Assembly: GCA_964634325.1 (NCBI GenBank)
Contig: CAZWJF010000016.1
Coordinates: forward strand, 1 to 64,000
Reading direction: 5' to 3'
DNA: 64,000 nt
Origin: JAJXWB01 sp964634325
GTDB taxonomy: Bacteria > Pseudomonadota > Alphaproteobacteria > Rhizobiales > Beijerinckiaceae
Below the pieces are notes generated by a model that made no database searches, was not told the DNA's origin, and saw only the letters and a list, made by a program, of their open reading frames with translations. The translations under genes and the position numbers were made by a program. Shown piece after piece: positions 42,092 through 50,112 of this stretch (position 1 is its first letter; each line of letters opens with the position of its first letter).

Positions 42092-42907
42092 TCAAACGCC
42101 GCGCGTTTTCGCCTCGTCCCAGAGCGCGTCCATCTCGGCGAGCGACGCCCTCGACGGCTCCGACCCCTTGGCGCGCAACTCCTGCTCGACGTAGCCGAAG
42201 CGCCGCTCGAACTTGGCGTTGGCGCCGCGCAGCGCCGTCTCCGGGTCGACGCCGGCGTGGCGCGCCAGATTGACCATCACGAAAAACAGATCGCCGATTT
42301 CGTCTTCGACATGGGCGCGCTCGCCCGAGGCGACGGCCTCGGCGACCTCGCGCGATTCCTCGACGATCTTGTCGAGAACGGCGCGGACGTCGTTCCAGTC
42401 GAACCCGACTGCGCCGGCCGCCTTCTGCAACTCCAGAGCGCGGGTCAGGGCAGGGCGTCCGGCTTTCACCGCCCCGAGCGCGCCCGACGCGCGCGCCGCC
42501 ATCTGCGGATCGCGCTCGGCCTTGAGGCGCTTCTCCTCCGCCTTGATCTGTCCCCAGAGCGCCGACACCTCGTCGGGCGTCATGTCCCGGGCGTCGCCGA
42601 ACACGTGCGGATGCCTGCGGATCAGCTTGTCGGTGATCGCCTCGACGACGCCGCCGAAGTCGAAAGCGTCGAGCTCTTCCGCCATGCGCGCGTGAAAGAC
42701 GACCTGCAGCAGGAGGTCGCCGAGTTCCTCGCGCAATTCCTCCGTGTCGCCCTGGGCTACGGCGTCGGCGACCTCATAGGCTTCCTCGATGGTGTAGGGC
42801 GCGATGGTCGCGAAATTCTGCTCGAGATCCCACGGGCAACCTGTCTCGGGCGTCCGCAGCGCCGCCATGATTTCGAGAAGCCGGGCGATGTCGCGGGATT
42901 TCTGCAT
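42092..42907 (-). CDS. mazG: Nucleoside triphosphate pyrophosphohydrolase MazG
   Basis: MazG hydrolyses non-canonical and canonical NTPs to NMP and pyrophosphate, limiting mutagenic nucleotides and tuning stress responses. The 271-residue protein has two MazG helical units: CPWDLEQNFATIAPYTIEEAYEVADAVAQGDTEELREELGDLLLQVVFHA (EExxE and ExxD metal ligands) and a second EESREVAEAVASGERAHVEDEIGDLFFVMVNLARHAGVD. The length is normal for the full-size enzyme. It often follows hflX in alphaproteobacteria; here it lies on the opposite strand with one small gene between. Confidence 0.95.
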   Translation of the reverse strand: MQKSRDIARLLEIMAALRTPETGCPWDLEQNFATIAPYTIEEAYEVADAVAQGDTEELREELGDLLLQVVFHARMAEELDAFDFGGVVEAITDKLIRRHPHVFGDARDMTPDEVSALWGQIKAEEKRLKAERDPQMAARASGALGAVKAGRPALTRALELQKAAGAVGFDWNDVRAVLDKIVEESREVAEAVASGERAHVEDEIGDLFFVMVNLARHAGVDPETALRGANAKFERRFGYVEQELRAKGSEPSRASLAEMDALWDEAKTRGV

Positions 42908-42921
42908 GTCCGTCGCTCAAA

Positions 42922-42953
42922 ACAAAACCGGCGCGACCAGAGGCGCGCCGGTT
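42922..42953 (-). terminator. Terminator of the cold-shock gene
   Basis: On the minus strand AACCGGCGCG pairs perfectly with CGCGCCGGTT and is followed by TTGTTTTG. It lies 37 bp after the double cold-shock gene and just before mazG. Confidence 0.85.
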
Positions 42954-42989
42954 GAAGAGAAAACGGGGCAGGGAGGCCCTGCCCGCGCG

Positions 42990-43658
42990 TTACGCCTGGA
43001 TCGAAATAGCCTCGCGGCCCTTCGGCGTGTCGACGACCTGCATATTCACAGCCTGGCCTTCGACGAGGCGCTGCACGCCCGAAGCATTGAGCACGGAGAT
43101 ATGGACGAAGACGTCCTTGCCGCCGTCGTTCGACTGGACGAAACCGAAGCCCTTGGTCTCGTCGAACCACTTGACCTTGCCGGACACCGGCACGGCCGAC
43201 GACGGATCCGGCGCCATGCGGCGCGGGCGGGGCGCGTCGCCGAAGGAACGCTGCGGGCGCGTCTCCTGGGCGGTCGACAAATCGGCCTCGAGGATGCGCG
43301 TGACCTGCTGGCCCTTATGGCCGGTCTGCACGTTCACCTTGAGCTTCGTGCCGGGCGGAAGGTTGTCGTAGCCGGCCTGCTGGACTGCGCCGATGTGCAG
43401 GAAGGCGTCGCCGGCGCCGTCCGCCAGTTCGACAAAGCCGAAGCCCTTGTCGGCCTTGAACCACTTCACCGTCGCGTCGACCGGAGGGCTGCTGGAAACG
43501 GGCATCGGCGCCATGTCGGGGAATCCACCGCCGCCGCCGGGAGGACCGCCGAACTGAGAGCGCGGCGTGCGGCTCGGGCGGGAGTTGTAGTCGTAGCTCG
43601 GACCGTCGTCATCAAAACCGCGCTTGCGAGGACCGCGGAAATCTCTACCTTTGCTCAT
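42990..43658 (-). CDS. Double cold-shock domain (CspA-like) protein
   Basis: The 222-residue protein carries two cold-shock domains: residues about 62-127 (ATVKWFKADKGFGFVELADGAGDAFLHIGAVQ) and about 155-222 (GKVKWFDETKGFGFVQSNDGGKDVFVHISVL). Both keep RNP-1-like KGFGF and RNP-2-like VFVHI/AFLHI nucleic-acid binding motifs. A Gly/Pro/Arg-rich N-terminal region of about 55 residues adds a disordered RNA-binding arm. Tandem-domain forms are common in Rhizobiales. It should act as an RNA chaperone. A long structured leader upstream (43659-44144) suggests post-transcriptional control. Confidence 0.92.
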   Translation of the reverse strand: MSKGRDFRGPRKRGFDDDGPSYDYNSRPSRTPRSQFGGPPGGGGGFPDMAPMPVSSSPPVDATVKWFKADKGFGFVELADGAGDAFLHIGAVQQAGYDNLPPGTKLKVNVQTGHKGQQVTRILEADLSTAQETRPQRSFGDAPRPRRMAPDPSSAVPVSGKVKWFDETKGFGFVQSNDGGKDVFVHISVLNASGVQRLVEGQAVNMQVVDTPKGREAISIQA

Positions 43659-44144
43659 GCCTTATCGCTCATCTCGCCACTTACGTGCGGTTTTCTTTCG
43701 TTCCGCACGGGTTCCTCCCGGAACCGCCACACCTGCGCAAATGCCCACGCCGCCAGCCGCCGAGCTGCTTTTGCCTGTCTTCGTATCCGGTCTTGAATGC
43801 CATAAGCCCGCGCAAACCACCTTTTAGCGCCAAAATAAAGAGCTGGCTACTCGCCAAACGAAAATATTCCGACATTCGTCAAGCACTCGTCGCGGCGATG
43901 GAACGCCGCAACGACGTCGTCCTTACGCCGGCCGAACAGGGCGCTGAAGCCATCGCATTGAGTTGCCGTCGCTTTCAATTCCACGATTCGCATAATCAAT
44001 ATTATGGAACTTGCAAGACGCTCCAAACCGGCCGATGGGACGCGTTTACGCGCCCAACTTATCATCAAACGGGACATTTCAGGAACGAGTGGAACATCGC
44101 ACGAACGAAGCTTACGCAGCGCGCCACGCCTGCAAACGCTGGTC
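43659..44144 (-). promoter_or_regulatory. Long leader and intergenic region upstream of the cold-shock gene
   Basis: This 486-bp stretch has no convincing gene. Near the cold-shock start it holds two adjacent hairpins: CGTGCGG with CCGCACG (43684-43690 and 43703-43709) and GGTTCC with GGAACC around a four-base loop (43710-43725). Cold-shock mRNAs often have long foldable leaders, so a role in temperature response is plausible. The remainder is less GC-rich than average and includes the end of the MBL-fold gene's downstream flank. An open frame on the plus strand from 43685 lacks a binding site and family features. Confidence 0.45.
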
Positions 44145-44939
44145 TCAAAACGCGATTCGCATACCGTCGTAAGCCGGCGTCACATGCGTCGGCAATTCGG
44201 CGGCGAGGCGCGAATAATCGAGATCGGTGTGAAGATTCGTCAGCACCGCCCGGCGGGGTTTGAGCTTTTCGATCCAGCCGAGCGCCTGTGCGACCGTCAG
44301 GTGGCTGGAGTGGCGCCTATGCCGCAACGCGTCGATGATCCAGATATCGAGCCCTTCGAGCAGCGCCTGGCTTTCCGGCGGAATGTCGCTCACGTCGGGC
44401 GTATAGGCGAGATCGCCGAACCGGAATCCGAGCGCGTCGATGTCGCCATGGCGCATCAGCATCGGCAGGGCTTCCACTGGCCCGCCGGGCCCGTCGACCA
44501 CGACCTGCTCGCCCGGCGTCAGCCGATGCTCGCGCAGGAGCGGCGGATACTGGCTGCCGGGCGGCGTCTGGAAAATATAGTCGAATTTCGACCGCACGCC
44601 CTCGGAAGTCGGTTCGTCCATGTAAACCGGCAGCAGATGGCCCTGCTGCATCACATAGGGCCTGACGTCGTCGATCCCGTGGATATGGTCGGCGTGCGCG
44701 TGCGTCAGCAGTACGGCGTCGATCCGCATGACGCGGGCGTCCAGCAATTGTTCGCGGATGTCAGGCCCGAGATCGACCACAACCTCCGTCGCTCCGGCGA
44801 TGCCGCTGCGGGACACACGGAGCGCGCACCGCCGTCGGCGGTTCTTCGGGTTGGACGGATCGCATTCGCCCCAACCCTGCGCGACGCGCGGGACGCCAGC
44901 CGACGATCCGCAGCCCAATATCGTCGCTTCCTGACTCAT
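44145..44939 (-). CDS. MBL-fold metallohydrolase, PhnP-like
   Basis: The 264-residue protein is a metallo-beta-lactamase-fold hydrolase of the PhnP group (cyclic phosphodiesterase-like). It shows the start ATILGCGSSAGVPRVAQGWGECDPSNPKNRRRRCALRV, the metal motif LTHAHADHIHGIDDVRP and the late ligand regions LADYTPD-like LAYTPDVSDIP and LTNLHTDLDY. The N-terminal CGSSAGVP and the Cys cluster fit a zinc site seen in PhnP. Its ATG overlaps the tatD stop codon (ATGA), making it the last gene of the metG-thioesterase-tatD-MBL operon. In many alphaproteobacteria this neighbour follows tatD; its substrate is untested. Confidence 0.9.
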   Translation of the reverse strand: MSQEATILGCGSSAGVPRVAQGWGECDPSNPKNRRRRCALRVSRSGIAGATEVVVDLGPDIREQLLDARVMRIDAVLLTHAHADHIHGIDDVRPYVMQQGHLLPVYMDEPTSEGVRSKFDYIFQTPPGSQYPPLLREHRLTPGEQVVVDGPGGPVEALPMLMRHGDIDALGFRFGDLAYTPDVSDIPPESQALLEGLDIWIIDALRHRRHSSHLTVAQALGWIEKLKPRRAVLTNLHTDLDYSRLAAELPTHVTPAYDGMRIAF

Positions 44940-45733
44940 GCGGCGAACGGCGGCATTTTGGAGAACAACCGCAAGGCGTTGGCTGTGGTGGCCGCTGCAA
45001 GCTCCGTCGCGCTCAGCCCCTTGGCCTCCGCCACGACAGCGGCCGTTTTCGCCACGTAGGCCGGCTCGTTGCGCTTGCCTCGAAACGGAACCGGCGCGAG
45101 GAACGGCGCGTCGGTTTCGACCAGGATGCGGTCGAGCGGCGTGTCGCGCGCGACGTCGCGCAGCTCCTGCGAGTTCTTGAACGTCACGACGCCCGAGAAG
45201 GAGATGTAGAGCCCGAGCGCCAGCGCCGTTTCGGCCAGTTCGCGCGACGCTGTGAAGCAATGGAGCAGGGCCGTAAAAGCCCCCTTCCCCATTTCCTCGG
45301 TCAGGATGGCCGCCGTATCCGCGTCGGCGTCGCGCGTATGGATGACCAGCGGCAGGCCGGTCTCGCGCGCCGCAGCGATATGCGTCCGGAACACGCGCTG
45401 CGCTACGTCGCGCGGACTGCGGTCGTAATGGTAGTCGAGCCCCGCCTCGCCGATCCCGACGCATTTCGGATGCGCGGCCAGCGCCGCCAGCTCCGCCGCG
45501 CTCGCTTCCGGCGTGTCGTGCGCATGATGCGGATGCGTGCCGACCGTGCAGAACACGTCGTCATAGGCGTCCGCGATGGCGGCGTAGGTCGCAAAGCGCT
45601 CGACATGGGTCGAGATAGTGATCATGCGCCCGACGCCGGCTTGCTTCGCACGCGCCACGACGGCGTCGCGTTCGGGCGCGAAATCCGGAAAGTCGAGATG
45701 GCAATGGGTGTCGATCAGCATGTGGTCCGTCAT
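44936..45733 (-). CDS. tatD: TatD family metal-dependent deoxyribonuclease
   Basis: TatD-type enzymes are metal-dependent DNases/exonucleases of the amidohydrolase fold, linked to DNA repair. The 265-residue protein has IDTHCHLDFPDF (first metal motif), GIGEAGLDYHYD, LVIHTRDAD, ALLHCFTAS and the closing VETDAPFLAPVP. The start MTDHMLIDTH at 45733 is preferred, although an inner Met (45721) is possible. It overlaps the MBL gene by four bases and lies eight bases after the thioesterase stop. The metG-tatD-MBL order is typical of alphaproteobacteria. Confidence 0.94.
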   Translation of the reverse strand: MTDHMLIDTHCHLDFPDFAPERDAVVARAKQAGVGRMITISTHVERFATYAAIADAYDDVFCTVGTHPHHAHDTPEASAAELAALAAHPKCVGIGEAGLDYHYDRSPRDVAQRVFRTHIAAARETGLPLVIHTRDADADTAAILTEEMGKGAFTALLHCFTASRELAETALALGLYISFSGVVTFKNSQELRDVARDTPLDRILVETDAPFLAPVPFRGKRNEPAYVAKTAAVVAEAKGLSATELAAATTANALRLFSKMPPFAA

Positions 45734-45740
45734 ATGGCGA

Positions 45741-46169
45741 TCAGGCGCCGCCGCGTCCATATTCGGCGTCCAGCGTGAAGACGCGGTACACGCATTGCGC
45801 GGCCATGATCAATTCTCCGCCGGCTTCGATGTCCACATCGAGAAAGGCCAGGCTCCTGGTCAATTTGCGCAGACGCGCACGGCCTTCGACCCAGGCGCCG
45901 ACCTTGCCCGCGGCCATGAAACGGCTGTCGAGCGCAATCGTCGCGCATTTGCGCCCGCAGGCGTGTTCGATGAGATGGCCGGTCAGCGTATCGGCGAAGG
46001 CCGTCAGCGCGCCGCCGTGGATTACGCCGTTCGGGTTGCCGTGCCGCGCGTCGGACTGGAAACCATAGACGAGGCGATCCCCGTCCTGGCGCCAGTAATA
46101 CGGTCCAAGCAGACCGATCAGCCCGTCCTTGCTGAAGGCCATCGGCGCAAATCCGTCAGGCGTCGTCAC
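45741..46169 (-). CDS. PaaI-type hotdog thioesterase
   Basis: The 142-residue protein has the hotdog-fold signature NPNGVIHGGALTAFADTLTGHLIEH, with the HGG motif and catalytic Asp region, followed by strands CATIALDSRFMAAGKVGAWVEGRARLRKLTRSLAFLDVDI. It would hydrolyse an acyl-CoA; the substrate is unknown. The start is GTG at 46169. It sits between metG (25 bp away) and tatD (8 bp away) and is probably part of that operon, an addition to the usual metG-tatD pair. Confidence 0.88.
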   Translation of the reverse strand: MTTPDGFAPMAFSKDGLIGLLGPYYWRQDGDRLVYGFQSDARHGNPNGVIHGGALTAFADTLTGHLIEHACGRKCATIALDSRFMAAGKVGAWVEGRARLRKLTRSLAFLDVDIEAGGELIMAAQCVYRVFTLDAEYGRGGA

Positions 46170-46194
46170 GCGCGTCTCTCCAGACAGGACCGGT

Positions 46195-47745
46195 TCAGGC
46201 CGTCGCCGGCTCGACGTATCGCGGAAAGATCGGCGCTGGTGCGGGCAGGGGCGTCCCCTCCCCTAGCCTGTGGTCCGGCGTCGCATGCGCGAAGTCGCGC
46301 GTTTCGGCAGGTTGCGCCAATGCGTCGAGCAGCTTGCCCATGGCGTCGGGCATCGCCGGCTGCGCGAAGATCGCCACGACGCGCAGCACCTCGGCGGTCA
46401 CGCCGAGAATGGTCGCCATGCGCGAAAAGTCTGTCTTGCGCTTGGTCCAGGGCTCCTCGCCGGCGAAATAACGGTTGGCGTCGGCGACCACCTTGAAGGT
46501 TTCGGCCAGCGCCGTATGGATCGCAAAGCTCTGCATCGCCGCGCGGCATTTGTCGCCGAGCGCATAGGCCTCGTCGAGGATCGACTTGTCCGCATCGGTC
46601 AGCTCGCCCCAGACAGGCGCCCTGCCCTCGCAGTTCTTGGCGATCATCGACAGCGAGCGCTGCGCGAGATTGCCGAGGTCGTTGGCGAGATCGGCGTTGA
46701 TGCGGTTGACGATCGCCTCGTGCGAATACGAACCGTCCTGCCCGAACGGCACTTCGCGCAAGAAGAAATAGCGCATCTGGTCGAGGCCGTAGTCGGCGAC
46801 GAGGTCGGCCGGCCCGATGACGTTGCCAACCGATTTCGACATCTTCTCGCCGCGGTTGAACAGGAACCCGTGCACCACGACCTGCCTGGGCAGCGGCAGG
46901 CCGGCCGACATCAGAAACGCCGGCCAGTAGATGGCGTGGAAGCGGGTGATGTCCTTGCCGATGACATGCGCGTCGCACGGCCAGAATTTTGCGCGCGGCG
47001 CTTGCGGGTCGGGAAAGCCTGTCGCGGTGATGTAATTGGTCAGCGCGTCGACCCACACATACATCACGTGTTTCGGATCGCCGGGCACCGGCACGCCCCA
47101 GTTGAAATTGGTGCGCGACACCGAGAGGTCGTCGAGCCCCCGCTTCACGAAGGAGACGATCTCGTTGCGATAGGTCTCGGGCGTGATGAAGTCCGGGTTC
47201 GCCTCGTAATGGGCGAGCAGCCTGTCGGCGTAGGCGGACAGTTTGAAGAGATAGTTCTCTTCCTCCATCCATTCGACCGGGCTGCCGGTCGGCGCGAACT
47301 TCTTGCCCTCGGCGTTGGTCGTCAGCTCGCCCTCGTCGAAATAGGCCTCGTCGCGCACCGAATACCAACCGGAATATTTCGACACGTAGATATCGCCGTT
47401 CGCCTGCATGCGGCGCCAGATTTCCTGAACGGACTCGGTATGGCGCGGCTGCGTGGTGCGTACGAAATCGTCGGTCGGCGCGTTCAGGAGATCGCCGAGC
47501 TTGCCGAATTCGGCGGCCACCTTGTCGACGAACTGCTGCGGCGTCACGCCCTCCCGGCTCGCCGTCTGCTGCACCTTCAACCCGTATTCGTCCATGCCGG
47601 TGATGAAGAACACTTCATGGCCGTCGAGCCGCTTGAAACGGGCGATGAAATCGGTCGCGATCCGCTCGTAGGCGTGGCCGATATGCGGCGCGCCGTTGGC
47701 GTAGGGAATGGCGGTGGAAATCATGAAATGAGGGCGTGTCGTCAT
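46195..47745 (-). CDS. metG: Methionyl-tRNA synthetase
   Basis: MetRS charges tRNA-Met. The 516-residue protein is the short form without the C-terminal dimer domain, common in alphaproteobacteria. It shows PYANGAPHIGHAYERIATDFIARF (HIGH motif), the zinc-less insert DEYGLKVQQTA, and FNRGEKMSKSVGN (KMSKS). The anticodon-binding helical domain fills the last 150 residues. ATG at 47745 gives the expected start MTTRPHFMISTAIPYANG; the long upstream frame is not coding. It leads an operon with a thioesterase, tatD and an MBL-fold gene. Confidence 0.97.
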   Translation of the reverse strand: MTTRPHFMISTAIPYANGAPHIGHAYERIATDFIARFKRLDGHEVFFITGMDEYGLKVQQTASREGVTPQQFVDKVAAEFGKLGDLLNAPTDDFVRTTQPRHTESVQEIWRRMQANGDIYVSKYSGWYSVRDEAYFDEGELTTNAEGKKFAPTGSPVEWMEEENYLFKLSAYADRLLAHYEANPDFITPETYRNEIVSFVKRGLDDLSVSRTNFNWGVPVPGDPKHVMYVWVDALTNYITATGFPDPQAPRAKFWPCDAHVIGKDITRFHAIYWPAFLMSAGLPLPRQVVVHGFLFNRGEKMSKSVGNVIGPADLVADYGLDQMRYFFLREVPFGQDGSYSHEAIVNRINADLANDLGNLAQRSLSMIAKNCEGRAPVWGELTDADKSILDEAYALGDKCRAAMQSFAIHTALAETFKVVADANRYFAGEEPWTKRKTDFSRMATILGVTAEVLRVVAIFAQPAMPDAMGKLLDALAQPAETRDFAHATPDHRLGEGTPLPAPAPIFPRYVEPATA

Positions 47746-47866
47746 GGCCGCCGGTTTACAGGGGTTTGCCGTGCAAGGCGAGTGGCGAGACCTTCGCGCC
47801 GACAGTTGATCGCGGCGGAAAACTCGTTCATGAGCCTGCCTGGTCACAAGACGCGGAGGCGGAACG

Positions 47867-48352
47867 GTGCCGGGACGATGGCTGCAGATCAAGGGCGACC
47901 CGTCGATCCGCGCCCAATTGTTCAACCAGACCCGCGCCGAAAGCCTGTTCGACGGCTCGATCGACCGGATCCACGCCATCGTGCGGGCGCTGCTGACTGA
48001 AAAGGGCGTGTTCCACGCCAAGATCCACTATTCATCGAGCCAGCTGACCTGCTGGTTCGCCCGCGATCCTTTCTGTTACGAGAAATTCGTGCGCGAGGAA
48101 GTTCTGGAGGACGGTTTCCTCGACCGGTTCCCCAAATCCGACTTCGCGGGCCGGGAGCCGGTGATCGATGAACCGCAAATCGAGCGGCTTCTCACGGAAT
48201 TCAAACGGCTGCGGCTGACCGACGAAACGGTCTATCTGCGCAACGGCGCGGTCAATCTCATCAACGGCATGATCAACATGTCGTTTTCCTGCGACGGCAC
48301 ACAGTACATCGATCACCGCAGCTTCTTCGCCAGCCTCGACAAGTTCGAGTGA
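47867..48352 (+). CDS. Hypothetical protein between metG and holB
   Basis: The 161-residue soluble protein starts at GTG 47867 with GCGGAGGCGGA just upstream. It has no signal peptide, and a mixed helix/strand pattern with aromatic clusters (WFARDPFCYEKFVREEVLEDGFLDRFP, DETVYLRNGAVNLINGMINMSFSCDG). Codon use and third-position GC look native. I do not recognise a family. It lies on the plus strand between two minus-strand housekeeping genes that are usually adjacent, so it was probably inserted there. Its end comes ten bases before the holB end. Confidence 0.65.
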   Translation: MPGRWLQIKGDPSIRAQLFNQTRAESLFDGSIDRIHAIVRALLTEKGVFHAKIHYSSSQLTCWFARDPFCYEKFVREEVLEDGFLDRFPKSDFAGREPVIDEPQIERLLTEFKRLRLTDETVYLRNGAVNLINGMINMSFSCDGTQYIDHRSFFASLDKFE

Positions 48353-48361
48353 CGCGGCGCC

Positions 48362-49438
48362 CTACCGCGCCGCCGCGCCGAGATCCTCGACGATGCCGAT
48401 GATGAGCGCGCGCTTGTCCAGGTTGTAGATGTCCGCCTCGCGCACGGCGCGCTCGATCTTCTCCCAGGCCTCCGCGATCTGCGCGAGGCGGCGCGGCCCC
48501 TGCCCCGCGTTCGCCTTCAGACGCTTGTCGAGCCACAGGAACACGGTCTCGATGAACGCGTCGAATTCGTTGGCGGCTTGCGCCCTGGAGATCGCGTCGA
48601 TGAGATTCTGGACGCCGCCCCAGTCGATTTTGGGCAAGTTGCGCAGGAGGTCGTCGGTCATCTTCGCGGAGGCCGCGCCCTGTCGCGCGAGAATGCGCAA
48701 AGCTTCGCGAACCGAGCCGTCGGCGTGCGCGGCGGCCTTCTCGATTTCCGCGGGCGCGCGCCCGGCCGACAATTCGCCCTGCGCCTCGATGGCGCGAACG
48801 ATGTCGGGCGCATGCAGCGTCTTCAGCATCAGCTTGCGGCACCGCGAGCGGATCGTCGGCAGCAGCCGGCCCGGCTGATGGGCGACGATCAGGAACAGGG
48901 CGCGGGAGGGCGGCTCCTCCACCATCTTGAGCAGCGCGTTGGCGCTGGCGCGGTTCAGCTCGTCGGCGGCGTCGACGATGCAGATGCGCCAGCCGCCGGA
49001 CGCCGCATTGTGATGGAACAGGTGCAGCGCGCGACGCGCGTCGTCGACGCGGATTTCGGTGAAGTGCTTCGGTGGGCGCGCCTGCGCGTTCCACTCGCGG
49101 CGCAGCAGGAAAATGTCCGGCGCCGACAGCGAATCGATGAGGTGGGCGGCCTTGGAGTCGGGATCGACGAAAAGGTCGGTCGCGCGCTGCGCTGCGGGCG
49201 CGCGCGGATCGGGATGCGCGGTCAGGAATCGCGCCGCGCGCCAGGCGAAGGTCGCCTTGCCGACGCCCTGCGGCCCGCCGATCAACCAGGCGTGCGGAAG
49301 ACGGTCCGAGCGATAGGCCTCCAGAAAAGCGCGCTCGGCCGCCAGATGCCCGAACAGAACCTTGTTCCGGCGCGGCGCCAGCGCTCCGGCCAGAACATCG
49401 CTCTCGGGCGTCGCCTCGTCTCGCTTGCGCGCGCTCAC
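48362..49438 (-). CDS. holB: DNA polymerase III subunit delta'
   Basis: HolB is the delta' subunit of the clamp loader. The 358-residue protein has an AAA+ domain with GGPQGVGKATFAWRAARFL (Walker A), IVDAADELNRASANALLKMVEEPPSRALFLIVAHQPGRLLPTIRSRC (Walker B and the SRC motif of the arginine finger) and the collar helices in the C-terminal third. The zinc-binding module is reduced. It starts with GTG overlapping the tmk stop (GTGA) and is the last gene of the rlpA-dacC-tmk-holB run. Confidence 0.92.
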   Translation of the reverse strand: MSARKRDEATPESDVLAGALAPRRNKVLFGHLAAERAFLEAYRSDRLPHAWLIGGPQGVGKATFAWRAARFLTAHPDPRAPAAQRATDLFVDPDSKAAHLIDSLSAPDIFLLRREWNAQARPPKHFTEIRVDDARRALHLFHHNAASGGWRICIVDAADELNRASANALLKMVEEPPSRALFLIVAHQPGRLLPTIRSRCRKLMLKTLHAPDIVRAIEAQGELSAGRAPAEIEKAAAHADGSVREALRILARQGAASAKMTDDLLRNLPKIDWGGVQNLIDAISRAQAANEFDAFIETVFLWLDKRLKANAGQGPRRLAQIAEAWEKIERAVREADIYNLDKRALIIGIVEDLGAAAR

Positions 49439-50112
49439 GTCGCCTGCGCCTTCAGCCGGGCGGGAAACGCGTCACGCACGTACGACCAGATCTGCTCGGC
49501 GATCTCGTGCTCCGGCTGCGACGCATCGACGATCTTCACACGGCCGGGCTCGCACGCGGCGATGTCGAGAAACGCGCGGCGCAGCGCGTTGTGGAACGTC
49601 AGCGCCTCGCCTTCGAACCGGTCCGCCGTTTCGGCGCCGGCGCGCGCCCGGGCGCGCGCGAGCCCGATCTCGGGGTCGATGTCGAGAAGGAACGTCAGAT
49701 CCGGCCGCACCGGGCCGACGACGACGCGTTCGAGCGCCTCGATCAGCTCCGCCGGCGCCTTGCCGGCCGCGCCCTGATACGCGCGCGTCGAATCCGCGAA
49801 ACGATCGCAGACGACCCAGGCTCCCGCTGCGAGCGCCGGCCGGATCAGCGTGTCGATATGGTCTATCCGCGCGGCGCTGAACAAAACCGCCTCGCCAAAT
49901 GGCCCGAGTTCGGCCGCTTTGCCGGCCAGCAATGCGGCGCGCAGCGCCTCGGCGCGGGGCGATCCGCCGGGCTCGCGCGTCGCGATTGCGCGAACGCCCG
50001 CCTCCTCGAGCTTGGCGACCAGCTGGCGCACCTGGGTCGACTTGCCCGCCCCCTCGCCGCCCTCGAATGTGATGAAACGACCCGGCGGCCGCTCGGGCAG
50101 CGGCGCGTTCAT
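49435..50112 (-). CDS. tmk: Thymidylate kinase
   Basis: Tmk phosphorylates dTMP to dTDP for DNA synthesis. The 225-residue protein has the P-loop FITFEGGEGAGKSTQ, the DR(Y/F) motif in CDRFADSTRAYQG and the LID region AETADRFEGEALTFH. ATG at 50112 overlaps the dacC stop by four bases (ATGA), and its own end overlaps holB, so translation is coupled across the three genes. Length and motifs are normal. Confidence 0.95.
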   Translation of the reverse strand: MNAPLPERPPGRFITFEGGEGAGKSTQVRQLVAKLEEAGVRAIATREPGGSPRAEALRAALLAGKAAELGPFGEAVLFSAARIDHIDTLIRPALAAGAWVVCDRFADSTRAYQGAAGKAPAELIEALERVVVGPVRPDLTFLLDIDPEIGLARARARAGAETADRFEGEALTFHNALRRAFLDIAACEPGRVKIVDASQPEHEIAEQIWSYVRDAFPARLKAQAT

